DNA of 64,000 nt from positions 186,001-250,000 of the forward strand of contig JACKAF010000002.1 of assembly GCA_020635235.1 (NCBI GenBank). The letters are read 5' to 3'. Position numbers and translations under genes: made by a program. Below the pieces are notes generated by a model. The model was given only the letters and a program-made list of their open reading frames with translations, was not told where the DNA came from and ran no database searches. Source of the stretch: Pseudobdellovibrionaceae bacterium (GTDB lineage Bacteria; Bdellovibrionota; FAC87; UBA2466; JACKAF01). Position 1 is the first letter of the stretch. Each line of letters starts with the position of its first letter. Shown one piece after another: positions 46,857 through 55,388 of this stretch.

Positions 46857-47927
46857 ATCTACGGCAGTAAGCCGGCGCGTGACGCCGGGCCCGAGGAAAT
46901 AGGAAAACTGCAGAGCCAGATTCTGGCGCAAACGGTGGTTGAAGTTCCCAAAAAGGACCAGCCGCCGGGCGATACGGGGCCACGGCGTGTGGCCCGCAAT
47001 GATACGGTCGATGGTATTACGCCTGATCCCAACACTGACGAAACTACCGGCAGCCCGACGAAGGGGAGCGGCACTCAGGACCCGAATTCCGGCGACGGTC
47101 CGCCCATCGGGCCCGTTGTACATTCGACGGATCCGACTACGAGCGCCCCGGTAAAAGGATCTCCTGCAGGGCACGAGCCTGGTGCAGGCAGTCCTTATGT
47201 TTCTGCGCCGGTAAAAGATCCGGTGCTTCCGGGCGGCGTCAAACCTGAGGAGAAACCGCCCTACAAGCCGCCTTTTACGCCGGTCGTAGACGATAAAAAA
47301 CGGGACCACGAACAGCCGTACCCGTATAGAGAAAAAGACTTTCGGAACAAGAACAAAGACGACAAGGACAAGGACAAGGACGACAAGAACAAAAATCCCG
47401 GTAATAAGAAAGCGGGTAGCAAGACGCCTCCGCAGCCGCCGCAGATTCCACCGTTTCAGTTACCTCCGCCTCCGCCGCCCACGGAGATTCCGGAGTTTGC
47501 TGAGGTACAACTGCCTCAGCCCGTGCCTTTTCCGCCGTACCTTCCATTGCTGGAACTTCTGCGCCGGGATACGGATCAAACACTTGGCATTTTTGGAACT
47601 TTCTTCGCGGCCATGCAGCAGAACACTCCGGAGTTAACCAGTTCGGAAAACTTTCTTGCGCAAATGGGAGCGATCGCTCGCCAGGGCCAGACGTATAGGG
47701 AGCAGGTCCTTGCGTCCTTCAACGCCAGTTTGGGCTTTGCCGCTCGTTCCGCACCGAGAGAGCCTTCGAGCACGTTCTCGGCCGGAACCGGAGCGCCGCC
47801 TTTTATCCCAGGTCTGAACTTCCAGGTGCCGCCGGCCTTCCCAGAAGGCATTCCGCGCACCCAGGGCCTGGGAATTGGGGTCCCGCACCGTTCTTCGGGT
47901 CAGCGTCCAAGCCAGCAAACTCACTAG
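46857..47927 (+). pseudogene. Second part of the TGA-interrupted secreted gene, proline- and lysine-rich
   Basis: In the same frame as the preceding part, starting directly after the TGA (IYGSKPARDAGPEEIG). It reads 356 further codons with ordinary third-position GC content. The composition is low-complexity: Asp/Pro/Gly/Thr stretches, DDKDKDKDDKNKN-like charged runs, a PPPPP segment and a final helical part (LPLLELLRRDTDQTLGIFGTFF). GTG at 46935 is the first possible start but has no ribosome binding site and no signal peptide. It may be a nonsense-interrupted gene, a readthrough or selenocysteine codon, or a sequencing error. I list it as pseudogene for lack of a better type. Confidence 0.5.
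46872..46888 (+). other. Hairpin immediately downstream of the in-frame TGA
   Basis: CCGGCG (46872-46877), loop CGTGA, CGCCGG (46883-46888): a perfect 6-bp stem. The loop begins 22 bases after the TGA, within the distance range expected for bacterial SECIS elements. It could also be chance in GC-rich coding DNA. Confidence 0.4.
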
Positions 47928-48014
47928 TCTTTTCGGGATTCAAGCTATAACGCAATGTGTCCGATACGGAGTGCGTAGAGGCTTGTCGTCTTTACGAAAG
48001 GCTGAGGGCCACGT

Positions 48015-49100
48015 TTGAAAAGGTGGGCTTACATTCCGATTCTCCTCACGCTTTGGGGAATACACGCGTACGCAGAAAGCCGTTTCTTGGCGGCAGAGAT
48101 ATTGAAGTACGCGAAGTTGCGTTTGCGCGAGTTGGACGTCCAGGAAAACGTGAAGTTCTGTTCATTCGGTGGCACCGACCTATTCCTCGATTTCGTGCGC
48201 CTGAAGAAAAAACAGTATAAAGACATGTCCGCCATAATCTTCGTTCACGGGGATCTTATCTCGGGAGATCGCAAAGGCGAAGCGATGGCGCTGGCCAAAG
48301 CGGCGGCGGCAAAGGGCTATCTTGCCATTACGATTGACTACCGTCTCTCCGGCGATCCGAATTCGGATCGGAACCCAGAAAACGATCGCCTGCAGGTGGC
48401 GGCACGTTTTCCGGCCCCTGTGCTGGACGTGCGGTGCGCGGTCCGCTGGCTGCGAGGACAATACGAAAGTCTTGGCATTCACCCCGGAAGAATCGCGGTC
48501 GGGGGAATAGGGGCGGGTGGTTATCTTGCCCTTATGGCGGGCCTCAGTGGAGAGACGAAGAAAATGCCCAAAATTGGGGATATTTCGGAAGTGGCGCGAC
48601 GGGCGACTTCCGATGTCCGCGCTGTACTCAATCTAGGTGGAGCGGCCGACACGACCGCGCAGTACTGGTATGAGCGCACCAAACGCTTTGAGGGAGAGCG
48701 GCAGATCGCCGCATTGGTGGGCGATAGCCCAGCGGGGAACAAGCGCCTTTATACGATCTCTTCGCCGTTGTCGTTTATCGGCGAAACCTCCGCGCCCGTT
48801 TTTACATTCCATGGTACATCGGATTATGTTTTCCCCTACGATGCGGCAGTGAGTTTGGACGAAGAAATGAAGAAGAAGGGTGTGCCGCATACGCTGATGA
48901 CTCTGCCGGCGGTAGGCTACCAATTCAAAGGGCGAGACGGGAAGGTAAACACCCGTGCACTCGCGCAGGTCTTGGACAAGGCCTTTGAGTTTTTGGCTGT
49001 TTCCATGCGCTACGATCCAGCGTCAATCATCGAGCAGAGACAAGAAGAACTGAAAAAAGAACTCGTAAAAGACCAGCCCAAGAACGACGACTGGTGGTAG
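48015..49100 (+). CDS. Secreted alpha/beta hydrolase homologue lacking catalytic Ser and His
   Basis: TTG start at 48015 with GAGGGCC upstream and a signal peptide to residue 20 (HAYA). The fold follows the feruloyl-esterase-like/BD-FAE alpha/beta hydrolases: AIIFVHGDLISGD, ITIDYRLSG, FPAPVLDVRCAVRWL and HGTSDYVFPYD are all well conserved. However, the nucleophile elbow reads GGIGAGG where active enzymes have Gly-x-Ser-Ala-Gly-Gly. The place of the catalytic His (usually Gly-His-Gly/x-Phe) reads VGYQF. The protein thus looks like a pseudoenzyme with kept fold. 361 aa, C-terminal charged tail. Its stop abuts that of marC on the other strand. Confidence 0.8.
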   Translation: MKRWAYIPILLTLWGIHAYAESRFLAAEILKYAKLRLRELDVQENVKFCSFGGTDLFLDFVRLKKKQYKDMSAIIFVHGDLISGDRKGEAMALAKAAAAKGYLAITIDYRLSGDPNSDRNPENDRLQVAARFPAPVLDVRCAVRWLRGQYESLGIHPGRIAVGGIGAGGYLALMAGLSGETKKMPKIGDISEVARRATSDVRAVLNLGGAADTTAQYWYERTKRFEGERQIAALVGDSPAGNKRLYTISSPLSFIGETSAPVFTFHGTSDYVFPYDAAVSLDEEMKKKGVPHTLMTLPAVGYQFKGRDGKVNTRALAQVLDKAFEFLAVSMRYDPASIIEQRQEELKKELVKDQPKNDDWW

Positions 49101-49694
49101 CTAGTTGGCGTTGATAATCGCCGTAATCCCCACCCGAATCATCATCACACCGATCGCAGCCAAGAAAAGCGAGGCAATTTTCGCAATCGCTTTTGCTCCC
49201 CCAGGACCGATGAGTCCCAAGAGTTTCCCCGCATATCGAAACGTGATCCACACGGCGACCAGGTTGGCCAGAAGAGAAGAGATCGTGATGACGTAACCGT
49301 AGCTATCGAGAAGGATCAGGATAGTTGTCATCGCCGCAGGCCCCATAATGAGGGGGATACCAATCGGAACGACCCCGATATGCCCAGAGGGCTTACGGCG
49401 CTCGGCCTGCGAGAAAACCAGATCGACGACAGAGAGGATGACAAGCACGAGACCGCCCGCGATCCGAAAATCACTGTCCGTAATCCCGAGAAACTTGAAC
49501 ACGACATTACCGACCGCCATAAAGCCGATGGCGATAAGTAGCGCTGTCAGCGTTGCTTGGGTGACGAGTTCGTTGCGGGTCCGGTCACTCAGGCCTTCCG
49601 TGAGGGCCACAAAAACGGGTGCAATTCCAGGGGCATCCATCGCTACAAAAAGCGGGATGAAGGAAAGAAAAAACATGTGCAGCCACTCAACCAC
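49101..49694 (-). CDS. MarC-family (UPF0056) inner-membrane protein
   Basis: 197 aa with six hydrophobic segments and the family landmarks FLSFIPLFVAMDAPGIAPVF, PIGIPLIMGPAAMTTILIL and the final MMIRVGITAII. Proteins of this family were once linked to multiple antibiotic resistance, wrongly; transport function is unproven. The stop codon directly touches the stop of the plus-strand hydrolase, with no base between them. Confidence 0.9.
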   Translation of the reverse strand: MVEWLHMFFLSFIPLFVAMDAPGIAPVFVALTEGLSDRTRNELVTQATLTALLIAIGFMAVGNVVFKFLGITDSDFRIAGGLVLVILSVVDLVFSQAERRKPSGHIGVVPIGIPLIMGPAAMTTILILLDSYGYVITISSLLANLVAVWITFRYAGKLLGLIGPGGAKAIAKIASLFLAAIGVMMIRVGITAIINAN

Positions 49695-49811
49695 GGTATC
49701 TCCTTAAGGGAGCGGCAATCTAGCAGTTTTGAAGAAACGGATCAACCGTGCCTCGGTAGGCCGTGCAATCGGGACTTGTGAAAGATCTCTGAATCCGTTA
49801 CTTAGCTGGGC

Positions 49812-50699
49812 ATGGAAGACGTGAGACTGCAAAAGTGGGTGGCGGAACTGGGACTGGCCTCGCGCCGTGAGGCGGAGCGCTGGATTCGGGCCGGGCGCTT
49901 CTCCATTAATGGCAAGAAAATCCGCTCTTTGGGCGCTAAGGTTAATCCCGACGGGGACAGCGTTACCCTGGACGGCAAGCTCTTGCACAAATCCGTCCCC
50001 CCTAGGGTTTACCTGGTATTGAACAAGCCAGACCTGTGCCTCACCAGTCGGGTTTCCGAAGAGGGCAAGCCCACTATTTATGACATCCCGGCGGTCAAAC
50101 GTCAGAAAATGAAGCTCAACCCCGTTGGAAGGCTCGATTTTAGAACCGAGGGTCTGCTGATCCTCTCCAATGATGGGGATCTTTCCCAGCGCCTCATGCA
50201 CCCCCGTAGCCGCGTGCCGAGAATGTACGCCGTTCTTTTGAATAAGCCGTTGAGCGAAGAGAAAGAAGCGCGCATCCGCAAGGGCCTGTACTTTGACGAT
50301 GGGCCCGTAAAAGGGGTTCAGCTGGAGCGTCGCAAGCGGGCGCGGATGGGGAATACGCGCGGCCAGTGGTACCGGGTAACCGTTCAGGAAGGGCGCAACC
50401 GCCTCGTGCGCCGGATTTTTGCCGCTGTGGGGGCGCAGGTAGTGCGCCTTGTGCGAGTGGGCCTTGGTGATTTGGCGCTCCCGACGGGAATGAAACCGGG
50501 CGAGGTGCGCGAACTAAAAAGCCGTGATGTGACTCTTTTGAAGCGTGCGGCCGAAGGTAAGTTCCGAAAGCCCATCGTGCGAACGGTGGATCGCCCTGCG
50601 AAAGCCAAAGTTTCAATGCGTCCCAAATCCAGAACCTCGGGATCCCGCCAAGGCGCGCCTGCCGGGAAACGATTGACCGGCCGTCGCTCGCTGCAGTAG
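49812..50699 (+). CDS. rluB: Ribosomal large-subunit pseudouridine synthase, RluB type
   Basis: The enzyme isomerises a uridine of 23S rRNA to pseudouridine. An S4-like RNA-binding domain (residues 3-62: LQKWVAELGLASRREAE) precedes the RsuA-type catalytic domain with the Asp motif GRLDFRTEGLL (near residue 110) and the conserved RNRLVRRIFAAVG. A basic C-terminal tail of 60 residues (from KRAAEGKFRKP) is longer than in RsuA and resembles RluB. 295 aa. Confidence 0.85.
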   Translation: MEDVRLQKWVAELGLASRREAERWIRAGRFSINGKKIRSLGAKVNPDGDSVTLDGKLLHKSVPPRVYLVLNKPDLCLTSRVSEEGKPTIYDIPAVKRQKMKLNPVGRLDFRTEGLLILSNDGDLSQRLMHPRSRVPRMYAVLLNKPLSEEKEARIRKGLYFDDGPVKGVQLERRKRARMGNTRGQWYRVTVQEGRNRLVRRIFAAVGAQVVRLVRVGLGDLALPTGMKPGEVRELKSRDVTLLKRAAEGKFRKPIVRTVDRPAKAKVSMRPKSRTSGSRQGAPAGKRLTGRRSLQ

Positions 50700-50757
50700 C
50701 TTCACCCCTAGAAAATGGTACATGGGCGCAACGCGCCGTTTGGGTTTGGGGTAAAAC

Positions 50758-53001
50758 ATGGGAAAGCGAATTTGGGGCCTGGCCTCCTTACTGTTAATCT
50801 TTATTGTTGTTTCTTGTTCTCGTTCAGATTCGACTCAGCAACCTGCACAATTTGAAAACCAGGGTGGCATGTGGATGCCCGTGCAGATGGGTGCCCACGC
50901 CGATACCCTAAGAACGCTCGGTTTGAGCTACGATCCCAAACAGCTGACCGATCCTCTAGCGCACCCGCTCGGCGCGATTGTCTGGCTGGGCGGTTGCTCG
51001 GCGTCCTTTGTTTCGAAGACGGGACTTATAATCACCAATCACCACTGCATCCAAAGCGCTCTTCAGTACAATAATGGAGACGCCAATTTGATCGAAAACG
51101 GTTATTTGGCGAAATCGCCAGCCGAAGAACTCTGGGCCGGACCTGGGAGCCACGTATTTGTAACGACAGCTTTTACGGATGTGACCTCTACTGTCTTAAA
51201 AGACATCGAAAAGATAGAGGGCGATGAGGCCCGCTACGAGGAGATCAAGAAACGCATCAATGATCTTACCGAAGCGTGCGAAGTGGGGAAGACCGATACC
51301 CGGTGTCAGGTTTCAAGTTTTTTTGAGGGCGCGCAATTTTTTCAAATTGAACAGCTCGAAATCAAGGACGTGCGTCTCGTCTATTCCCCTCACCAGGGAG
51401 TGGGCTTTTTCGGTGGTTTTGACGACAACTGGCGGTGGCCCCGACAAGCGGGCGACTACGGTTTTCTCCGTGCGTACGTGGGTCCGGATGGCAAACCGGC
51501 TGAGTACTCGCCGGAAAACGTGCCCTACGTACCCAAGCATACTCTCAAACTTCCTAGCCAGGCTTTGAACGCCGGCGACTTGGTTATGGTTACAGGGTAC
51601 CCGGGGACGACCGACCGTTTTAAGACCGCGGACGAAGTAGCGGACGATGTCCACTACGATCTGCCTCGCCGAGTTTCCCTCAATTCCGGTTTTCTGGATG
51701 TGCTTGAGGCGCTCAGCGCGGAAAATGCGGAGTTCAAATCCAAAACCCACTCGCTGCGTTTCGGATTGGAAAACTACAAACAGTTTTACACGGGTGCTCT
51801 GGAAGGTTTGGAAAAGGGCGGATTGCTCCAGCAAAAACAAAAAATCGAAAACGAGCTGCGCAAGTGGATCGCCGCGGATCCCGAGCGGCAGGAAAAATAT
51901 GGCGATGTATTTGAGAAAATGACCGCTAAGCGTAACGAGTACCTAAAAACGCGCAACCGGGACCAAGCCTTCGTTGAGGTCCTCGATAGGAGCGCTCGTC
52001 CCGAACTCAATACGTTTAGGGGAATGAACCTTCTCAAGGCGGCCTTTATCCTTGTTCGTAAGGCCAAAGAAAGCCAGAAACCCGATCCGGAGCGGTTGGC
52101 AGATTTCCAGGAACGCAACTGGCCGAAAATCGAACAAGGGCAAGAGGCTTTCCAGAAGGAATACGCGCGTCGAATCGACCGGCAGGGAATGAAGTTCTTT
52201 CTCGAACGTGTCGCTGCGATGCCTGAACAAGATCGACCGGCAATCTACAATTGGATTGTTGGAGACAATTCGCTGGAAGCGGGGTTGGATCTTCTCTATG
52301 AAAACCCGGAGTCTAGTCTCGAGGATTTGGCGACGAGAAAGAAACTTCTCAGCGCAAAACTAGAGGACCTGAACAATAATCTCGATCCCTTTATTCAGCT
52401 CGCAATAAAACTTTTGCCTGAAGTGGAAGCCTTAGAAAAACGTCTGGGCGCTTTCAAGGGCGGCCTGGCTGCTATTCGCCCGCGCTATGTTGAAGCTCTG
52501 GTGGCTTTCCAGGGAGGGCTCGTGGCGCCAGATGCCAATAGCACCCTTCGAGTAAGTTTTGGCACCGTTCGCGGTTACAGCCCAAAACCCGACGCCCCGG
52601 TCTACGAACCTTTCACGATGTTGCCTTCGATGATTGCCAAGTTTGAGAAGTTTCTTGGCGTCGAACCCTACAACGCCCCGGAAAACCTGATGCAATCAGC
52701 TCGGGCAGCGGTCCAAACGGGAGACTATGGGATCTACAAGTCCGAGCGTTTGGGGGGCTTACCGGTAGATTTCCTCGCGGATCTCGACATCACGGGCGGT
52801 AACTCCGGTTCGGCAACGCTCAACGCAAAGGGTGAAATAGTGGGCCTCGCGTTTGACGGCAACTACGAGGCGATGGCGAGCGATTGGATCTTCATGCCCG
52901 CCATCACGCGCTCAATCCACGTGGATATCCGCTATGTACTGTGGATCATGCAGTACGTGGATGGGGCCGGGCACCTGATCCGTGAGATGCGTGCGCAGTA
53001 G
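50758..53001 (+). CDS. S46-family dipeptidyl-peptidase, lipoprotein
   Basis: The enzyme releases dipeptides from the N-terminus of oligopeptides. A lipobox IVVSC (Cys20) anchors it. The mature start has GGMW, as in DPP7/DPP11. The trypsin-like triad is visible: His in IITNHHC (residues 95-96), Asp in the FDDNWRWPRQAGDYG segment and Ser in GGNSGSATLN near residue 685. The unique helical insert of the family occupies the middle. 747 aa is close to the norm of 700-720. The residue that separates Asp/Glu-specific from broad specificity cannot be placed with certainty here. Confidence 0.93.
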   Translation: MGKRIWGLASLLLIFIVVSCSRSDSTQQPAQFENQGGMWMPVQMGAHADTLRTLGLSYDPKQLTDPLAHPLGAIVWLGGCSASFVSKTGLIITNHHCIQSALQYNNGDANLIENGYLAKSPAEELWAGPGSHVFVTTAFTDVTSTVLKDIEKIEGDEARYEEIKKRINDLTEACEVGKTDTRCQVSSFFEGAQFFQIEQLEIKDVRLVYSPHQGVGFFGGFDDNWRWPRQAGDYGFLRAYVGPDGKPAEYSPENVPYVPKHTLKLPSQALNAGDLVMVTGYPGTTDRFKTADEVADDVHYDLPRRVSLNSGFLDVLEALSAENAEFKSKTHSLRFGLENYKQFYTGALEGLEKGGLLQQKQKIENELRKWIAADPERQEKYGDVFEKMTAKRNEYLKTRNRDQAFVEVLDRSARPELNTFRGMNLLKAAFILVRKAKESQKPDPERLADFQERNWPKIEQGQEAFQKEYARRIDRQGMKFFLERVAAMPEQDRPAIYNWIVGDNSLEAGLDLLYENPESSLEDLATRKKLLSAKLEDLNNNLDPFIQLAIKLLPEVEALEKRLGAFKGGLAAIRPRYVEALVAFQGGLVAPDANSTLRVSFGTVRGYSPKPDAPVYEPFTMLPSMIAKFEKFLGVEPYNAPENLMQSARAAVQTGDYGIYKSERLGGLPVDFLADLDITGGNSGSATLNAKGEIVGLAFDGNYEAMASDWIFMPAITRSIHVDIRYVLWIMQYVDGAGHLIREMRAQ

Positions 53002-53017
53002 GCAAAGTAGCCTATTG

Positions 53018-53989
53018 TCACAATTTGCTCAGGAACAAAGTCAGCGCGATTGCAAAGGCGAATAGACTCGCAAGGCCCATGAGTGCGATGCGATCGAAGC
53101 GAATGGCGGCTTCTACGTTGCCTTTTTCCAGCATCCAGGTGGTTTTAACGACGACACCTAGGCCTGCGATCACAAACAGATAGGCCAATAGGTATACCTT
53201 GTCGATGAGCACCAGGTAGTCGATTTCGGGCAGATCTTCGTTGAGCGTGATTTGTAGCGCGACAATTGTGAGTAGGGCTGTGATGCCAATCCCAACACGT
53301 GAGTCCACATAGGTCGGGTTGAACAAAAACATCAGCGACGCGCAAAAAATTACACAGAGAACGGGGAGCATGAGTTTCACGGCATACGTTACAATAGGCC
53401 GTTTGATGGGGATCTCAATCAACACCCGCGAGTAGTGCGACTGCATCGGGTTTTTGCCGAAGCCAAAGCCCGTTGGGTAAGCCCGTTCATGAAAGCTCAT
53501 ACTCGGTTTGCCGATTACAAAACCCGGTAACTTCAGTTCAGGGTTGATCGTAATTGGATTCTCATCGGCGACAAATATCCTTTCGTCTGAACCCAGCTCG
53601 GAGTCCTCAAACGCGACTTCCAGAATTTGTTTGTCAAAAGGGTAGTTGTCCAAGATTAGCTTTTTGCTAAAGCGCCCCTGGTCGCGGATGACTTGGTAGT
53701 AGTCTCCGTTAGGCATTAGAAAGGGCGTCTCATACTCAGCGGTGCGTACATGTCCCCAAAGTTCGTAGGGGTTATTAAACTCGACCGATGCGGGTGGATT
53801 GCTATCTTTCTCTCGCCAGCGGAACCACACATAAAGATCAACGCTATAGCTGTGGGAAGATAAGTCCAAATTCTGGATGTCGTTGATATAAGCACCGACT
53901 CGAACTTCTTGCTTGGCCTGGCACCACGGGGTCACGCCTAGCGCTGCCCATAGCCCAATCAGTCCCAGCCGAGAGTAGAAAATTTTCAA
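53018..53989 (-). CDS. Pentameric ligand-gated ion channel homologue (Cys-loop-receptor superfamily)
   Basis: The N-terminal 200 residues form the beta-sandwich ligand domain with VGAYINDIQNLDLSSHSYSV, LYVWFRW and the signature YPFDKQ where eukaryotic receptors have the Cys-loop; as in other prokaryotic members the two Cys are absent. Four membrane segments follow: M1 (KLMLPVLCVIFCASLMFLF), pore-lining M2 (GIGITALLTIVALQITL, ending NEDLP), M3 (KVYLLAYLFVIAGLGV) and M4 at the C-terminus. I chose TTG at 53989, which starts a good signal peptide (to WCQA) and has AGGGGA upstream; the frame extends to a TTG at 54025. 323 aa, the size of GLIC and ELIC. Confidence 0.9.
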   Translation of the reverse strand: MKIFYSRLGLIGLWAALGVTPWCQAKQEVRVGAYINDIQNLDLSSHSYSVDLYVWFRWREKDSNPPASVEFNNPYELWGHVRTAEYETPFLMPNGDYYQVIRDQGRFSKKLILDNYPFDKQILEVAFEDSELGSDERIFVADENPITINPELKLPGFVIGKPSMSFHERAYPTGFGFGKNPMQSHYSRVLIEIPIKRPIVTYAVKLMLPVLCVIFCASLMFLFNPTYVDSRVGIGITALLTIVALQITLNEDLPEIDYLVLIDKVYLLAYLFVIAGLGVVVKTTWMLEKGNVEAAIRFDRIALMGLASLFAFAIALTLFLSKL

Positions 53990-54108
53990 TGCCTGGTCCC
54001 CTTTCCATACAACCCGCTCTGGCAAAGCCTTTCCAAGGGACTATCGGAGTACTGGACCACGTGAGTCAACTACGTTATAGAGAAAATTGGTTTTTGCGGG
54101 GGGATTGC

Positions 54109-55155
54109 ATGCGCCAATATCTTTATCTTTTGTCTGGTCTCGCTTTCATCTTTTCTGCTTGCACGAAGACACCTGAGTGGGAAGCTCAAAATCCGATCAA
54201 ACCCATTCCGGATTCTCCGTTAGGCATCGACTCGAAGCTTTCGGAGTTGCCTGAGCCCCCCACGCCAGAGCGCGTGCGTTTGGGACGCTGGCTTTTCTAT
54301 GACAAAAGACTTTCCGCTGACGGGTCCGTTTCCTGTGCGACCTGCCACCGTCCGGAGAACGCATTCTCGGAGCCGACTGCCACTTCGACGGGTATTCGGG
54401 GTCAGATCGGCGGTCGTAAGGCGCCGTCCTTTGTGAACCTAGCTTGGACGATTTACCCGAATTTCTTCTGGGATGGCCGCGCGGCCTCGCTGGAGGAACA
54501 GGCGATCGGTCCCATCGCCAATCCCATTGAGATGGGGCACACGCACGAGGCCATGGTGGCCGGCCTAAACAATATCAAAGGCTACAAGAAGTATTTCAAA
54601 GAAGCTTTTGGAGCCGAAATGGTAACGCTCGATCATGTCGCGAAAGCCATCGCGGATTACGAGCGGACACGTTTGAGTGGCAATTCCCCTTGGGATAAGT
54701 GGAAGGCTGGAGATGAAACCGCGGTTTCCGATGAAGTGAAATTGGGCGACACCCTTTTCTTCGGGAAGGCCGAGTGTAACCAATGCCATTTGGGCCAGAA
54801 TTTTACGGATAGCCGGTTTCATAACCTAGGCATCGGTTGGGACTCCATGACCAAGAAGTTCAAGGACGAGGGCCGCGTTGCTATCTCCAAGGCGAAAGAA
54901 GACACCGGTGCTTTCAAGACGCCCGGTCTGCGCGAAGTGACCAAGCACGCGCCTTACATGCATGACGGTTCGGTAAAAACTTTGGAAGAAGTGGTTGAGC
55001 ACTACAATAAGGGTGGCAACAAGAATCCTTATCTCTCGACACGTATCCGTCCGCTAAAGCTGAACGATAAAGAAAAGGCGGCTTTGGTAAGTTTAATGAA
55101 GGCCTTAGAGGGAGAAGGCTATCAGGATCAGGCACCAACTTCCTTCCCACAGTAG
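54109..55155 (+). CDS. Di-haem cytochrome c peroxidase-like lipoprotein (MauG/CcpA family)
   Basis: The ATG at 54109 has GGGGGA upstream and gives a lipobox (IFSAC, Cys18). Two c-haem sites are visible: CATCH (76-80) and CNQCH further on. The context LGRWLFYDKRLSADGSVSCATCH and the late HAPYMHDGS are typical of bacterial di-haem peroxidases. These reduce hydrogen peroxide in the periplasm with electrons from small cytochromes. 348 aa. The longer frame to 53989 has no support. It is divergent from the ion channel gene, and the two starts are 119 bp apart. Confidence 0.93.
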   Translation: MRQYLYLLSGLAFIFSACTKTPEWEAQNPIKPIPDSPLGIDSKLSELPEPPTPERVRLGRWLFYDKRLSADGSVSCATCHRPENAFSEPTATSTGIRGQIGGRKAPSFVNLAWTIYPNFFWDGRAASLEEQAIGPIANPIEMGHTHEAMVAGLNNIKGYKKYFKEAFGAEMVTLDHVAKAIADYERTRLSGNSPWDKWKAGDETAVSDEVKLGDTLFFGKAECNQCHLGQNFTDSRFHNLGIGWDSMTKKFKDEGRVAISKAKEDTGAFKTPGLREVTKHAPYMHDGSVKTLEEVVEHYNKGGNKNPYLSTRIRPLKLNDKEKAALVSLMKALEGEGYQDQAPTSFPQ

Positions 55156-55180
55156 GACTTTGGCGACCAGGGCGAAGGCG

Positions 55181-55203
55181 AGACGAATCTTCGTCTTGTT
55201 TTC
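55181..55203 (+). terminator. Rho-independent terminator after the peroxidase gene
   Basis: AGACGA (55181-55186) and TCGTCT (55191-55196) pair around ATCT; TGTTTTCT follows. It lies 25 bases after the stop codon. Confidence 0.6.
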
Positions 55204-55388
55204 TATGATTGGATTTACCCAGTAAGTAACAATATTCACGTTCACTGCTCCGTTGAGCTTGGCATCTAGCCGGGCCTTCGGGGCAGTGAGTTGCAAGCTA
55301 CAAACCAAAAAATTCCGTGCGCAAAGTTTGCGTATTCCGACGGAGAGCGACGAATTTTGTTTTTCACAGAGTGACGTAAAAGGGAACT

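Noticed and set aside
55105..55308. 67-codon minus-strand frame with a hydrophobic C-terminus
   Set aside because: It overlaps the end of the peroxidase gene and the terminator; no ribosome binding site.
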